A stretch of 64,000 nucleotides of DNA from Simiduia sp. 21SJ11W-1 (lineage in GTDB: Bacteria > Pseudomonadota > Gammaproteobacteria > Pseudomonadales > Cellvibrionaceae): positions 2,821,501 through 2,885,500 of the forward strand of contig NZ_CP090959.1 of assembly GCF_024138675.1 (NCBI RefSeq), in the 5' to 3' direction. Position 1 is the first letter of the stretch. The number at the start of each line of letters is the position of its first letter. A program made the position numbers and the translations under genes. The notes beneath the pieces are model-generated. The model was not told the origin of the DNA. It searched no databases and saw only the letters and a program-made list of their open reading frames with translations. Below, in pieces: positions 27,555-36,811 of the stretch.

Positions 27555-28049
27555 TTAATCGTGCTGGTGGCCACCCACACCGTGGGCGTGCCCGTGAGAC
27601 ACCTCCTCCGCAGTGGCCTTGCGCACCTCTAGCACTTCTATGTCGAAGGTGAGGGTTTTACCCGCGTAGGGGTGGTTGGCGTCAATATCAATATTAAAGC
27701 GCCCTACTTTCAGCACCACGGCATCTTGCGGGCCATGCTCGGTATTAACCGATGCAGTCATACCCGGGCGCAGCTTGTTTTTCAGCTTGGCGTGATCCAC
27801 CAGGTGCTTGATGGGTATGCGCTGGGTGGCGCCATCCTGGCGCTCGCCATAGGCCTCAGCCGGGGTAAGCGTCATAGAAATCTTGGCGCCGGCTTCCTGG
27901 CCTTCCAGCTGCTTTTCCATGGCAGGCAGCAGGTTTTGGTAGCCGTGCAGGTAGAGTACCGGGTCGCCTTCGCGGGAGGTTTCCAGTGTGCTTTCACCCT
28001 CTTTCAACTCATAGTGAAAGCTGGCAACTGTGTCTTGGGTAATTTTCAT
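27555..28049 (-). CDS. slyD: FKBP-type peptidyl-prolyl isomerase, SlyD-like
   Basis: A 164-residue cytoplasmic folding helper. It has the FKBP fold with the inserted IF chaperone flap (about 70-120: LTPAEAYGERQDG to LRPGMTASVNTEHGP), the DANHPYAGKTLTFDIEVLEVR signature, and a short His-rich tail (HGHAHGVGGHQHD) able to bind Ni2+ or other metals, shorter than in E. coli SlyD. GGAGG lies five bases before the ATG at 28049; the frame stays open to 28130 without support. Confidence 0.92.
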   Translation of the reverse strand: MKITQDTVASFHYELKEGESTLETSREGDPVLYLHGYQNLLPAMEKQLEGQEAGAKISMTLTPAEAYGERQDGATQRIPIKHLVDHAKLKNKLRPGMTASVNTEHGPQDAVVLKVGRFNIDIDANHPYAGKTLTFDIEVLEVRKATAEEVSHGHAHGVGGHQHD

Positions 28050-28198
28050 GGAAACCTCCGGCGATAAAAGGCCGCAAGTATGGCGAGCAGCGCCCCCCTT
28101 GGCAATGGCCATAAACCTGCGCCAGTACAAGCGAGGCTTATAAACGCTGCAGCCAGCTAGTCAAGTAACGGGCTTAAATGAACCCGGCCGTACAATAG

Positions 28199-28546
28199 CT
28201 AATCGAACATGCGCGCCAGCAGTTCGGCCAGGCCAAACTGGCGCACACAATCGCTGGCATCCAACAGCATATGCACCAGCAGGCCCACACCCAGCCAGCG
28301 GGTGCGGGGCCAGAGCGCCAGCAATCCATACAGTGGCCACACAGGCCAAAGGTGCAGCGGGTGGTAGGTAATACTGCAGCGATCCGGGTCATACAAAGGT
28401 GTGGCGAGCAGGTGGTCTAGATCTACCAGCATCGCCAGCAGCATCCACACGAGCGCGTTGCGCCAGTGCGCGCGGGCACAGACGCGCGCAATCAGCAGGG
28501 GCACCAGAAAATGCAAAAGAATGTGGCCAAGCCCTGCAAGACTCAC
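28199..28546 (-). CDS. Small multi-pass membrane protein (DUF6122-like)
   Basis: A 115-residue protein of three or four hydrophobic segments with a conserved-looking VDLDHLLATPLYDPDRC, then TYHPLHLWPVW and HMLLDASDC. The DLDHLL and HPLH motifs resemble membrane-bound proteins that have been called metal-dependent hydrolases (YbcI/DUF6122 type), but catalysis is not shown. The start is GTG at 28546, with a weak GGGGG upstream. It is divergent from speA. Confidence 0.65.
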   Translation of the reverse strand: MSLAGLGHILLHFLVPLLIARVCARAHWRNALVWMLLAMLVDLDHLLATPLYDPDRCSITYHPLHLWPVWPLYGLLALWPRTRWLGVGLLVHMLLDASDCVRQFGLAELLARMFD

Positions 28547-28714
28547 TTAATCACGCCCCCAGTTATGTATACTCATGCCGGTAATCAGAGTAAAAAGCCA
28601 CAATGCTTGCCCAATTGCGACACTTATCGCCCGCAGGGCCTATGCACCTTGAAGTGCAGCTGACATAGCCTACAATCCGCCACTTTACCCCATCCAAGAG
28701 GGCAACCACAGCCA

Positions 28715-30604
28715 ATGAACTGGTCAATCGACGATTCTCGGGAACTCTACAATATCACTCACTGGAGCGATGGCTACTTTGACGTAAACGAACAGGGCGA
28801 GCTGATTGCGCGCCCTGATCCGGATCAGCCCGCCCATGAAGTGAGCCTGATGGCTTTGGTTGAGCAGGCGCGTGCCCAGGGTATGCCTACGCCCTTGCTG
28901 GTGCGCTTTAACGACATCCTGCACGATCGCGTAGACAGGCTGTGCAACGCCTTTGCCGGCGCGCGCGAACGCCTGGGCTATGAAGGCCAATACCGCGCCG
29001 TTTACCCCATCAAGGTAAACCAGCAGCACGATGTGGTTGAGCAACTGTTGCTACACGGCGGCCAGGAGCGCTTCGGCCTTGAAGCCGGCTCCAAGCCCGA
29101 GCTGATGGCCGTCATTGGCCTTGCCAAACCCGGTTCTGTGATTGTGTGTAACGGCTACAAAGACCGCGAGTACATCCGCACCGCGCTGATTGCAGAGCAC
29201 CTGGGCCACCAGGTGTACATCGTGGTGGAAAAAATGTCTGAAATGAATCTCGTGCTCGAAGAAGCCGAGAAAATGGGCGTAAACCCCCGTATGGGTGTGC
29301 GGGTGCGCCTGGCTTCACAGGGCAAGGGCAAGTGGCAAAGCAGCGGCGGCGAGAAATCCAAATTTGGCCTTTCGCCCACCCAGATACTCTCTATGGTAGA
29401 TACCCTGCGCGCGCGCAATAAGCTGGATGCATTGCAGCTGGTGCACTACCACCTGGGCTCGCAGCTGGCCAACATTCGCGACATTCAACACGCCCTGCGC
29501 GAAGCTGCGCGCTATTTCGCCGAGCTGCATGCGCTGGGTGCACAAATTAAGTGGGTAGACGTAGGCGGCGGCCTGGGTGTGGATTACGAGGGTACCACCA
29601 GCTCGCAATCGTCTTGCTCTACCAACTACTCCATGCAGGAATACGCCAACAAAGTGGTTACCGCGCTCATGGATATTTGCAGCGCCCACGACATTGCCCA
29701 CCCCAATATTATTTCAGAATCGGGCCGCGCCATGACCGCGCACCACGCGGTGCTGATTACCGATGTGATTGGCGTAGAGGAAACCGTTGGCTACAAACTG
29801 CCAGACCCGGTGGAAGATAACGAAGCCAGTATTTTGCAGGATTTGTGGCACGGCTTTAAAAACATTTCGCGCCGCAGCGCACTGGAAATTTACCACGATG
29901 CGGTATACGCCATTGGCGAGGCACACAGCCTGTATGTGCACGGTGCGCTGTCGCTGCAAGAGTGGGCCCGCGCCAGTGAACTCTACGCAGCCAGCTGTGT
30001 AAAAGTGCGCGACGTGCTGCAAAACAACCCAGGCGTGCACGCAGAAATTCTTGATGAATTAAATGAAAAGCTGGCAGACAAAGTATTCTGTAACTTTTCA
30101 CTTTTTCAGTCGCTGCCCGATGCCTGGGCCATTGGCCAGATCTTCCCGGTGCTGCCCCTGCACTACCTGGACCGCCGCCCCGAGCGGCGCGGCATTTTGC
30201 AAGACATCACCTGCGACTCCGACGGCAAGCTGGATAAATACGTAGAAGGCGAAGGCATTGAGCCCACCCTGCCCATGCCAAAAGTGGATGAAGACAAGCC
30301 CCTGTACCTGGGCATGTTCATGGTGGGCGCATACCAGGAAATTCTGGGCGATTTGCACAACCTGTTTGGCGATACCCACTCAATGCACGTGGAATTCAAC
30401 CCAGACGGCAGCTACGAAATTCTGAACCCGTTAATGGGCGACACAGTAGCAGACATGCTTTCGTGCGTAGACTTCGATGTAGACCAAATCATCGGTATCT
30501 ACCGCGAAAAGCTCGCCGCCAGTGATATTTCCCCTAAGGTACAAGCCGAGTATTTGGCGGAACTGGAATCGGGTATGGCAGGCTACTCCTACCTGGAGGA
30601 GTAA
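28715..30604 (+). CDS. speA: Biosynthetic arginine decarboxylase
   Basis: A 629-residue PLP enzyme that converts arginine to agmatine, the first step to putrescine. PLP-binding Lys is in YPIKVNQQ (about residue 99), with the family stretches GLEAGSKPEL, VGGGLGVDYEGT and LSCVDFD near the end. Length and architecture match SpeA. The ATG at 28715 has GAGGG upstream. The gene is alone, with a perfect terminator overlapping its stop and then a long repeat array. Polyamine breakdown genes lie about 8-11 kb further on. Confidence 0.96.
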   Translation: MNWSIDDSRELYNITHWSDGYFDVNEQGELIARPDPDQPAHEVSLMALVEQARAQGMPTPLLVRFNDILHDRVDRLCNAFAGARERLGYEGQYRAVYPIKVNQQHDVVEQLLLHGGQERFGLEAGSKPELMAVIGLAKPGSVIVCNGYKDREYIRTALIAEHLGHQVYIVVEKMSEMNLVLEEAEKMGVNPRMGVRVRLASQGKGKWQSSGGEKSKFGLSPTQILSMVDTLRARNKLDALQLVHYHLGSQLANIRDIQHALREAARYFAELHALGAQIKWVDVGGGLGVDYEGTTSSQSSCSTNYSMQEYANKVVTALMDICSAHDIAHPNIISESGRAMTAHHAVLITDVIGVEETVGYKLPDPVEDNEASILQDLWHGFKNISRRSALEIYHDAVYAIGEAHSLYVHGALSLQEWARASELYAASCVKVRDVLQNNPGVHAEILDELNEKLADKVFCNFSLFQSLPDAWAIGQIFPVLPLHYLDRRPERRGILQDITCDSDGKLDKYVEGEGIEPTLPMPKVDEDKPLYLGMFMVGAYQEILGDLHNLFGDTHSMHVEFNPDGSYEILNPLMGDTVADMLSCVDFDVDQIIGIYREKLAASDISPKVQAEYLAELESGMAGYSYLEE

Positions 30605-30644
30605 AAGGCCAACGTTCGCAAAGCACTGCTTTGCGTTGGCCTTT
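30603..30644 (+). terminator. Terminator of speA, first element of the hairpin array
   Basis: AAAAGGCCAACG (30603-30614) pairs with CGTTGGCCTTTT (30633-30644) to give a perfect 12-bp stem ending in T's. The loop itself contains GCAAAG/CTTTGC. It begins in the speA stop codon. Confidence 0.85.
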
Positions 30645-31032
30645 TACGACCCCCAGCTATGCTGGGGGGCCACCAACCAACGGCCCGCAAACGCAAACTC
30701 TCAACGAAACTCGCACACTCAAAACACACTGGCAAAGCACTGCTTTGCGTTGGCCTTTTACGACCCCCAGCTATGCTGGGGGGCCACCAACCAACGGCCC
30801 GCAAACGCCAACTCTCAACGAAACTCGCACACTCAAAACACACTGGCAAAGCACTGCTTTGCGTTGGCCTTTTACGACCCCCGGCTATGCTGGGGGCCAC
30901 CAACCAACGACCCGCAAACGCAAACTCTCAACGAAACTCGCACACTCAAAACACACTGGCAAAGCACTGCTTTGCGTTGGCCTTTTACGCCCCCAGCTAT
31001 GCTGGGGGCCACCAACCAACGGCCCGCAAACG
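30618..31032. repeat. Tandem array of 114-bp double-hairpin units (about 3.6 copies)
   Basis: Units begin at 30618, 30732, 30846 and 30959 (periods 114, 114, 113) and are almost identical. Each carries a GCAAAG-CACTG-CTTTGC hairpin followed by GTTGGCCTTTTACG, then a CCCCCAGC-TAT-GCTGGGGG hairpin, then a spacer of about 65 bp (GGCCCGCAAACGCAAACTC onward). The last unit ends in GCCCGCAAACGCGGGCTTTT, itself a terminator-like hairpin. No gene is called here: the open frames are an effect of a period divisible by three and the last period breaks them. Confidence 0.85.
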
Positions 31033-31046
31033 CGGGCTTTTAACAA

Positions 31047-31081
31047 AGCCGGCAGCACCCCAAATGCGGGTGCTGCCGGCT
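31047..31081. other. Strong 14-bp hairpin at the end of the array
   Basis: AGCCGGCAGCACCC (31047-31060) pairs perfectly with GGGTGCTGCCGGCT (31068-31081) around a 7-base loop. The minus-strand side is followed by TTTGTT, so it could be a second terminator for the converging usp gene. Confidence 0.6.
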
Positions 31082-31100
31082 CTCTTGAACAGTGGACAGC

Positions 31101-31132
31101 CACAAAAAAACCAGCCCTCGGGCTGGTTTTTC
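31101..31132. terminator. Bidirectional rho-independent terminator
   Basis: AAAAAAACCAGCC-CTCG-GGCTGGTTTTT (31104-31131) has A's and T's on both sides and lies 25 bases after the usp stop on the minus strand. It closes both convergent transcription units. Confidence 0.9.
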
Positions 31133-31156
31133 ATGGTGCGAGTAACTGGCTTGGCG

Positions 31157-31987
31157 TTACTTGGTGGTAGTGAATTCGTTACACACCATCACATCAACGT
31201 CCAGCGCGCCAATAACGCGCTCGGCCGTGTTGCCGCGCAATAAGGTGCCTGTTGAGCCCAACTGGTTCAAGGTGCCCATTACAACCAGGTCTGCATCAAT
31301 GGCGCTGGCCACACCAGACACCACTTCATCGGTATAACCTTGCTTTACGTGAATGCGATCCGCCGATACGCCGGTTTCTTTTGCCAGTGCACCGCGATCG
31401 GGGTAGAGCATGGAATCCAGGTAGCCGTTTACAAAGTGCAGCTCGGCACCGTAGTTATTGGCAATGTATTTGGCGCGCTGCACTATCTGTTTGTTCAGCT
31501 CGCGCTGCTTGTCTTTATCAGCCTGGAAATTCACCGCAGCCAATACCACTTTGCGCTTGTCGTGTGCACCGGGGCGAATCAATACCACGGGGCAGGCGGC
31601 TTTTTTAAGCACTTGCCACTTGGATTCAGCAAAGGTAAAACGGCGCGTGGTTTTAGCGTGCACCGGCAGGTAAATCATTTCAGCGCCACTGCGCTTGGAT
31701 TCCTGAATAATGGCGCCCTGCCAGTCGCTCGACCAGCACACCTGAATTTCACACTTAAGGCCGGCCTCTTCTACGGGCTTTCTGATCTGATCGCGGAACC
31801 AGAATTCATCGCGGAACAAATGATCGTTGATTGCGCGCGTATCTACCGCCTCGCCATCAACGGCCACAAAGATATTCAGCTTGGGGCTGGGGGTACGGAA
31901 CTTGGAGGTGATTAACGCACGCTCCAGGGCAATGTGTCGGTCGTCGTTTGGGTCTACCACCACAAAGACTTTCTTTTCAGCTTCCAT
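31157..31987 (-). CDS. Tandem universal stress protein, UspE-like
   Basis: A 276-residue cytoplasmic protein made of two Usp domains (about 1-135 and 140-276). The second has the ATP-binding-type ending VVMGTLNQLGSTGTLLRGNTAERV, close to the G-2x-G-9x-G(S/T) pattern; the first is degenerate. UspE-type proteins help survival under stress. An AGAGG motif lies six bases before the ATG. Its terminator is shared with the speA side. Confidence 0.85.
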   Translation of the reverse strand: MEAEKKVFVVVDPNDDRHIALERALITSKFRTPSPKLNIFVAVDGEAVDTRAINDHLFRDEFWFRDQIRKPVEEAGLKCEIQVCWSSDWQGAIIQESKRSGAEMIYLPVHAKTTRRFTFAESKWQVLKKAACPVVLIRPGAHDKRKVVLAAVNFQADKDKQRELNKQIVQRAKYIANNYGAELHFVNGYLDSMLYPDRGALAKETGVSADRIHVKQGYTDEVVSGVASAIDADLVVMGTLNQLGSTGTLLRGNTAERVIGALDVDVMVCNEFTTTK

Positions 31988-32222
31988 CTTAAACCTCTAA
32001 TACTTCAGGCAAAAAGCCTGCAATTGTTATGATCGCCATCGTCGATCCGCGCTGCCTCAGACTCACCAGAGGCTCGGTTGCCGTTTGCGCTACCCCTGCC
32101 CACGGCCACAATGCTTGGGCCAAGCGTGGGCATGCACCCACATCAACCTCAAGCCGGCCCCTACTTTAACACAGCTCGGCTGGCAATTATCTCTGGGCGC
32201 GGGCGGGTTTTTTCAAGCTTGG

Positions 32223-33005
32223 CTAACGGCCTTTACGGGATTTGCGAATCACGTCATAGGCGCGCTGCACTTCCTGGGCGCGCTCGGTGGCCACCTTGAT
32301 CATGCCATCGGGCACGCCTTGGCCCATGAGTTTATCCGGGTGATTTTCACTCATTAACTTGCGATAGGCCCTTTTAAGTTCGGCATCAGTTGCGGATTTT
32401 TCAACACCCAGAGCGGCATAGGCGGTAGCCAACTCGTAGCCCGCCGGCGGCGCCTGCTGGCTACGAAACTGATCTTGTGCGCGCAGCATGGCCATAAGCT
32501 GCTCAAACATCACACCGGCAAAGCCCAGGCCCTCTGCCACTTCGCGCAGGGCCCTTTCTTCGCCCGGGTGCAGCTCGCCGTCCGCCATGGCCATACCCAC
32601 CACATAGGTAAGTAAAACCCGACGCAAATTGGGCTGTAGCTGGGTGGCACTGAAAAATTCGCGCACCACCGGCTGAATATCGAAATCCGCTTCGGTGCCG
32701 CGCTTGAACAGGGCAATGGCGTGCTGGCGATTGGTGTCGGTAATGCCGTACTTGGCCATCACCTCTTCAGCATTATCAATTTCCGATTGGCTAACCTGCC
32801 CGTCAGCCTTGGCAATATGGCCAAGCAATGGAAAAAGTGTATTGATAAACCGGCTTTCAAGCTCGCGCCGTTGCTCAGGGCTAACGCCCCGGCCCATTTG
32901 ATTTAAGCCACGGTCAAAAAAGTGGCCCGCAACCACACCCAGAATTAACCCCACAGGGCCCAAGGTGAGAAACCCCAGCAGGCCACCTATTAATTTACCG
33001 GTCAT
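32223..33005 (-). CDS. djlA: DjlA-like DnaJ co-chaperone
   Basis: A 260-residue protein with an N-terminal glycine-rich membrane segment (about 5-28), a TerB-like helical domain (about 50-175; ADGQVSQSE and MADGELHPGEE repeats with acidic residues), and a C-terminal J domain (about 193-258) with the essential HPD in SENHPDKL. DjlA anchors DnaK activity at the inner membrane. GAGGAAAC precedes the ATG. The 223 bp between this gene and usp hold nothing recognised. Confidence 0.9.
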   Translation of the reverse strand: MTGKLIGGLLGFLTLGPVGLILGVVAGHFFDRGLNQMGRGVSPEQRRELESRFINTLFPLLGHIAKADGQVSQSEIDNAEEVMAKYGITDTNRQHAIALFKRGTEADFDIQPVVREFFSATQLQPNLRRVLLTYVVGMAMADGELHPGEERALREVAEGLGFAGVMFEQLMAMLRAQDQFRSQQAPPAGYELATAYAALGVEKSATDAELKRAYRKLMSENHPDKLMGQGVPDGMIKVATERAQEVQRAYDVIRKSRKGR

Positions 33006-33058
33006 TCAGTTTCCTCAGGCGGCGGCCGCCACCTACTAGATTCTACAAATTGTGCGCC

Positions 33059-34144
33059 TTAAATAGCTCGCGTAACTTTCGCCCAGTCGCCTGCGCGGGC
33101 AACACTCATAAAGGCCTCGCCCAGCTCCAGGCTGCGCTCTTTGACAATGCGCCAGCGCCTGGCACGTTCGTCATCATTGTGTTTAAAACGTTGGAAATCT
33201 TTCCGATCGGGTATACGCCCGGCGGGTAAAGAGGCCACAAAAGCGGCAGTGGGTACCACCATCACAACGTTATCTAACGCACTGCCCGTGGCACGCCGTG
33301 AAGGCAGGTACTTATCGTACCAACCTGGCAGCAGCCAAGGGTAAAAATGCGGGTAGAGTATCAGCCCGGGCTCCCGCCAGAAATTCGCCGGCACCGGATG
33401 GTAATCCACCAGGCCCCCATCGCGATATATACCCGGCGGCGCCTCGGCGATGGCTGTTTTCGGGGCCATAACGTAGGGAATGGAACCCGAGGCCACCACG
33501 GCATCGCGCAGGTTATTTGCGTTGAGTGGCTGCAGTTCGGTGGGAATACCGTCTGTGGCCGCCACTGCCGGCATACGGCGAGGATCTGCAAATATCACCC
33601 GCTCAAATTGGCGATTCAAGTGCCGGCGGCCCTTGAAATTGCGCACAAACGCCGATGACATACCCCGCAACAACGGCCAGGCGGCCTCCCGCGACAAGGT
33701 ACCATGGCAGCGTGCCACACCGCAGTGATAGTTAAAACGCGCTTGCGACAACAGGTCGTCTGCTTGCGGCTGCTGCAAAAAACGGTTCAGGATTTTCATC
33801 AACTCGCGGTGCACCACGGGCTGGGTAATGCCATCGGCATAGTTCTGGCCAATGTAGCCCTCGGCCAGCTCGTTGAGTGCCCAGCCCGGGTTCGACTGGC
33901 CAGCGGCGGCCAACTTCCAGGCACCGATAGAGGTGCCGAACAGGTGAATGGGGTGCGTGGATTTCGGCAGCCACTGCTCGAATATCGCGCGATCCAGGCC
34001 ATAGATAGTGAGCCACTTTGCCGCACCGGATGCGCCAAACACACTGTGTATGTGCTCCGGCGCCAGGCCATTGTGTTGAATATGGTGATAGGCCGCCGGA
34101 CCCGCCAGCAACTCAAAGGGAGGTGTAGCCATCGAGGGTGTCAT
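33059..34144 (-). CDS. Patatin-like phospholipase-type protein
   Basis: A 361-residue protein. A nucleophile elbow GTSIGAW (Ser72) and a RDGGLVDYH motif (Asp242) form the Ser-Asp dyad expected of patatin lipases, and GASGAAKW (37-44) could supply the oxyanion hole. There is no signal peptide. It probably hydrolyses acyl esters of lipids. Overall similarity to classical patatins is weak, so a looser relative is possible. Either ATG at 34144 or 34132 could start it; AGGA abuts the first. Confidence 0.65.
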   Translation of the reverse strand: MTPSMATPPFELLAGPAAYHHIQHNGLAPEHIHSVFGASGAAKWLTIYGLDRAIFEQWLPKSTHPIHLFGTSIGAWKLAAAGQSNPGWALNELAEGYIGQNYADGITQPVVHRELMKILNRFLQQPQADDLLSQARFNYHCGVARCHGTLSREAAWPLLRGMSSAFVRNFKGRRHLNRQFERVIFADPRRMPAVAATDGIPTELQPLNANNLRDAVVASGSIPYVMAPKTAIAEAPPGIYRDGGLVDYHPVPANFWREPGLILYPHFYPWLLPGWYDKYLPSRRATGSALDNVVMVVPTAAFVASLPAGRIPDRKDFQRFKHNDDERARRWRIVKERSLELGEAFMSVARAGDWAKVTRAI

Positions 34145-34205
34145 TCCTGAAATTCAAACGGGCGTTAGCGTACCTGCCCTGCCCCGCGCTGGCAAACGCA
34201 ACCCC

Positions 34206-34865
34206 TTACGCCAGCCAAACCCTGAGCTCTGAAAGCGCCGTGGCGTGGGTGAGATAGGGCACATTCATGCCATTGGCCCGCCGCTGGATTTCCGCCAGTA
34301 ATGCGGGCAAATCATCGAACATGCGCGGCGTCACGGCGCCAGCACTCGCCACATAGCCCCACATTTGCAGCAGGGCATCGCGCAGGCTCTGCTGCTCGGG
34401 CACCAGGCGCAACTGTTTGCACACCTCGCCCGCCAGCCAGTCGAAATTTTCGCGCCCACGGCTGGCAGCCACTTTTACGCTGATTTCCCGATAGGCGGCC
34501 ATTGAGCGCGCAGCAACGGAATATTTATGCTGGGTCCAGAGGCTTTGGGTGGAGTTTGGCAGGGGTATGCGCCCGGCATTGCGCTCAGACGCCTTGAGCC
34601 TGCCGAAAATATCCGCCGGCGCCTGCAACTTGGGCCATGCGTACACAGTGGGTGCCACTTTGGGCAGCACTTCTGATTGCGGCAGGCCGCGCAGCTCGGT
34701 TTCAGCTTCAAGCCAGGCTGCCACACAGTGCAATGCCTCGCGATGCTGCAACCAACTGGCCCCCGCGGCATCCTGGGCACCGGTTAACAGGGCCTCCACA
34801 CGCACGCGCTGGGCGTGTAACTCTGCATCATTCAAATACGCGGGCGATATTTCCCAAACCTGCAT
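34206..34865 (-). CDS. Two-part protein: glycosylase-like N-terminus plus DUF1722
   Basis: A 219-residue protein. The N-terminus (MQVWEISPAYLNDAELHAQR, then WLQHREAL) resembles the pyrimidine-dimer DNA glycosylase family (PF03013 type), although the catalytic residues cannot be confirmed by eye. Residues 105-219, starting LWTQHKYSVAARSMAAYREI, match DUF1722, the YbgA domain encoded beside the phrB photolyase in E. coli. The combination suggests a role in UV-lesion repair; this is inference. It ends 61 bases before the patatin-like gene starts. The 178 bp upstream hold nothing recognised. Confidence 0.55.
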   Translation of the reverse strand: MQVWEISPAYLNDAELHAQRVRVEALLTGAQDAAGASWLQHREALHCVAAWLEAETELRGLPQSEVLPKVAPTVYAWPKLQAPADIFGRLKASERNAGRIPLPNSTQSLWTQHKYSVAARSMAAYREISVKVAASRGRENFDWLAGEVCKQLRLVPEQQSLRDALLQMWGYVASAGAVTPRMFDDLPALLAEIQRRANGMNVPYLTHATALSELRVWLA

Positions 34866-35043
34866 CTCAGGACCTCAATACCGCTGAATAATCAATCGTC
34901 CTGGATGTTTCGCAGGCGGCGTGCTCACTGCTATCAAGCCGCGCGAATTCAGCTAATTTCATTCATTCTAAAACCCAAATTGTAGGGCCGATGGCGCCCT
35001 AATGAAAGTGCCCACACACTCACCCGGCCACTCCAAGCAGCCG

Positions 35044-36774
35044 TTAACCGGTTACGCGCCGCCAAAGCGCACGGGTAATCATGCGCACTTTGGTGGGCAA
35101 CGGTAAGCGATTGAGGTTGGTGCGCACTATGCCTTCGGTGAAGCGGGTTTTCTTGGAGTAATCCACATAGACATCCAGCAGCACGGCAACCCCCTTGGCA
35201 GCCTGCGCCAGCGCCTCGTCCAAACGCGCCTCTATGGCCTCGTTGTGCTCGAGCTTCAGGTAGGTCACGCCAGTAGCTAACGCGATGCCCTCCATGCGGA
35301 CATCGCGCAGCTCTGTACAGGTTTTGCGGTTATAGGGCACTTGCTGGGCCTGTGAAATCTGGCTCAGCTCGCCGTCGTTAAATACGGCAAACACCGCGCC
35401 CACGCCCATTGCCTTGGCCGTTACAAGCTCCATGGCCGTCATCAAAAATGCACCGTCGCCAATAATACCCACGACCTGCGCCTGCGGATTGGCAAGCTTG
35501 GCGCCAATTACCGCGGGCACCGCGTAGCCCATGCAATTGAAATCTGTGGGCGATATAAACCGCCCAGGCGCGTGAATGGGCATCAATTCAGCGGTTAGAA
35601 ACGTGTGGTTGCCATCGTCAGCCACCACAAAATCTGTATCTGCCAGCCGCGCTCTGAGTGCGGCAAAGAATTTTGCGGGATTAACCCGCCCTACCACATT
35701 GTGGGCAAACCATTGCGCTTGATAGGCCTGCTTGTGACGCGCAATCAGTGCTGGCACATCATCTGTGCGACCAACGGGCGCCAAGGCCCGCAAGCGGCTT
35801 GCCAGCAGAGGCAGCAGCTGCGCGGCATCGCCCTCAAGGCTCAACGAAGCCTTGTAATTTACGTTAAACACGGCGGGGTTGATGTCTAGATGAATCAGGT
35901 GTTCAGGCACAGTAACCCCAAAGCTTGCGGTGCCAATTTCGGCAAAGCGGGTGCCCACCGCCAGCAGGCAATCACACCCCTTAAAGGCCTCAGTGGCCGC
36001 CGGCACGGCAGCCGGGCCAAAGCTCATGCCCGTGTGCAGCCGATGATTACCCGGAAACACGCTCAAGCCCTGTAAGGTTGTGGCCACAGGTGCATTCAGG
36101 CATTCGGCAATTGCGATGGCCGCCTCACTGGCCCCCAAGGCACCCCAGCCTAAAAATAAGCCAGGGCGCTTGGCTGCTGCCAGCATGCGCGCGGCAGCCG
36201 CTATGTCGTCATCTTGGGCCACTGGCTGCGGCTGGGGTGCGCGGTATTGAGGCAGCAGATCCACAGGCCCGAGATCAAGCTGGATATTCACCGGCACCTC
36301 CACAAACACAGGCCCCGGCTCGCCACTGATGGCCGTGTTATAGGCTTCAAACAGGGTGGGCACTAGCTCTGCGTGGCTGGCAATCTTGTAGGTTGCCTTG
36401 GTGATGGGCGCCAGCATCTGATGCTGATCCAGCTCGTGCAATTGATAGCCGTACTGGGAATCACTGCGCACACCGCCACAAATAATGAGCATGGGGATGC
36501 CATCCAAAAAGGCCTCACCGATTCCACTTGCAGCGTGTGTCGCACCCGCTGCCGGCACAATCACCAGTACACCTACCCGGCCTGATGTGCGGCTGACAGC
36601 ATCGGCCATGAATGCACCGCACCCCTCGTGGGTAACCAACACGGGTTCGATAACCTCAGACTGATCCAGCTCGTCGTAGATTTCCGTGTTGTGCACACCG
36701 GGAATGCCAAAGGTATGGCGAATATTTAATTGCTCTAACGCGTAGCGTACTAGCCAGGCACCGGTCTTTTTCAT
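35044..36774 (-). CDS. Thiamine-diphosphate enzyme of the acetolactate synthase group
   Basis: A 576-residue protein with the three domains of the family: an N-terminal pyrimidine-binding domain with the catalytic Glu50 in VTHEGCGAF, a central domain, and a C-terminal PP-binding domain with GDGAFLMTAMELVTA followed by FNDGELSQISQAQQ. No regulatory subunit gene is adjacent, so it may be a stand-alone 2-oxo-acid decarboxylase, carboligase or oxalyl-CoA-type enzyme rather than the anabolic IlvB. The reaction cannot be fixed. A palindrome lies just upstream of the start. Confidence 0.8.
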   Translation of the reverse strand: MKKTGAWLVRYALEQLNIRHTFGIPGVHNTEIYDELDQSEVIEPVLVTHEGCGAFMADAVSRTSGRVGVLVIVPAAGATHAASGIGEAFLDGIPMLIICGGVRSDSQYGYQLHELDQHQMLAPITKATYKIASHAELVPTLFEAYNTAISGEPGPVFVEVPVNIQLDLGPVDLLPQYRAPQPQPVAQDDDIAAAARMLAAAKRPGLFLGWGALGASEAAIAIAECLNAPVATTLQGLSVFPGNHRLHTGMSFGPAAVPAATEAFKGCDCLLAVGTRFAEIGTASFGVTVPEHLIHLDINPAVFNVNYKASLSLEGDAAQLLPLLASRLRALAPVGRTDDVPALIARHKQAYQAQWFAHNVVGRVNPAKFFAALRARLADTDFVVADDGNHTFLTAELMPIHAPGRFISPTDFNCMGYAVPAVIGAKLANPQAQVVGIIGDGAFLMTAMELVTAKAMGVGAVFAVFNDGELSQISQAQQVPYNRKTCTELRDVRMEGIALATGVTYLKLEHNEAIEARLDEALAQAAKGVAVLLDVYVDYSKKTRFTEGIVRTNLNRLPLPTKVRMITRALWRRVTG

Positions 36775-36789
36775 CGCCGCTAACTCTTG

Positions 36790-36811
36790 TTGTTATTTGG
36801 AGAAATAACAA
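36790..36811. promoter_or_regulatory. Operator-like palindrome before the TPP-enzyme gene
   Basis: TTGTTATTT-GGAG-AAATAACAA is a perfect 9-bp inverted repeat, 16-37 bases upstream of the ATG. Position and symmetry suggest a repressor site or a leader hairpin; the regulator is unknown. Confidence 0.4.

Noticed and set aside
30618-31032. CRISPR array
   Set aside because: The repeat is 114 bp, with no alternating short repeats and unique spacers and no cas genes nearby.
30522-31243. Several long overlapping open frames with a 38-residue repeat across the speA downstream array
   Set aside because: They arise from a 114-bp DNA repeat (divisible by three) that is open in several frames on both strands. 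The last unit is 113 bp and breaks the frame, and the DNA is hairpin- and terminator-rich.
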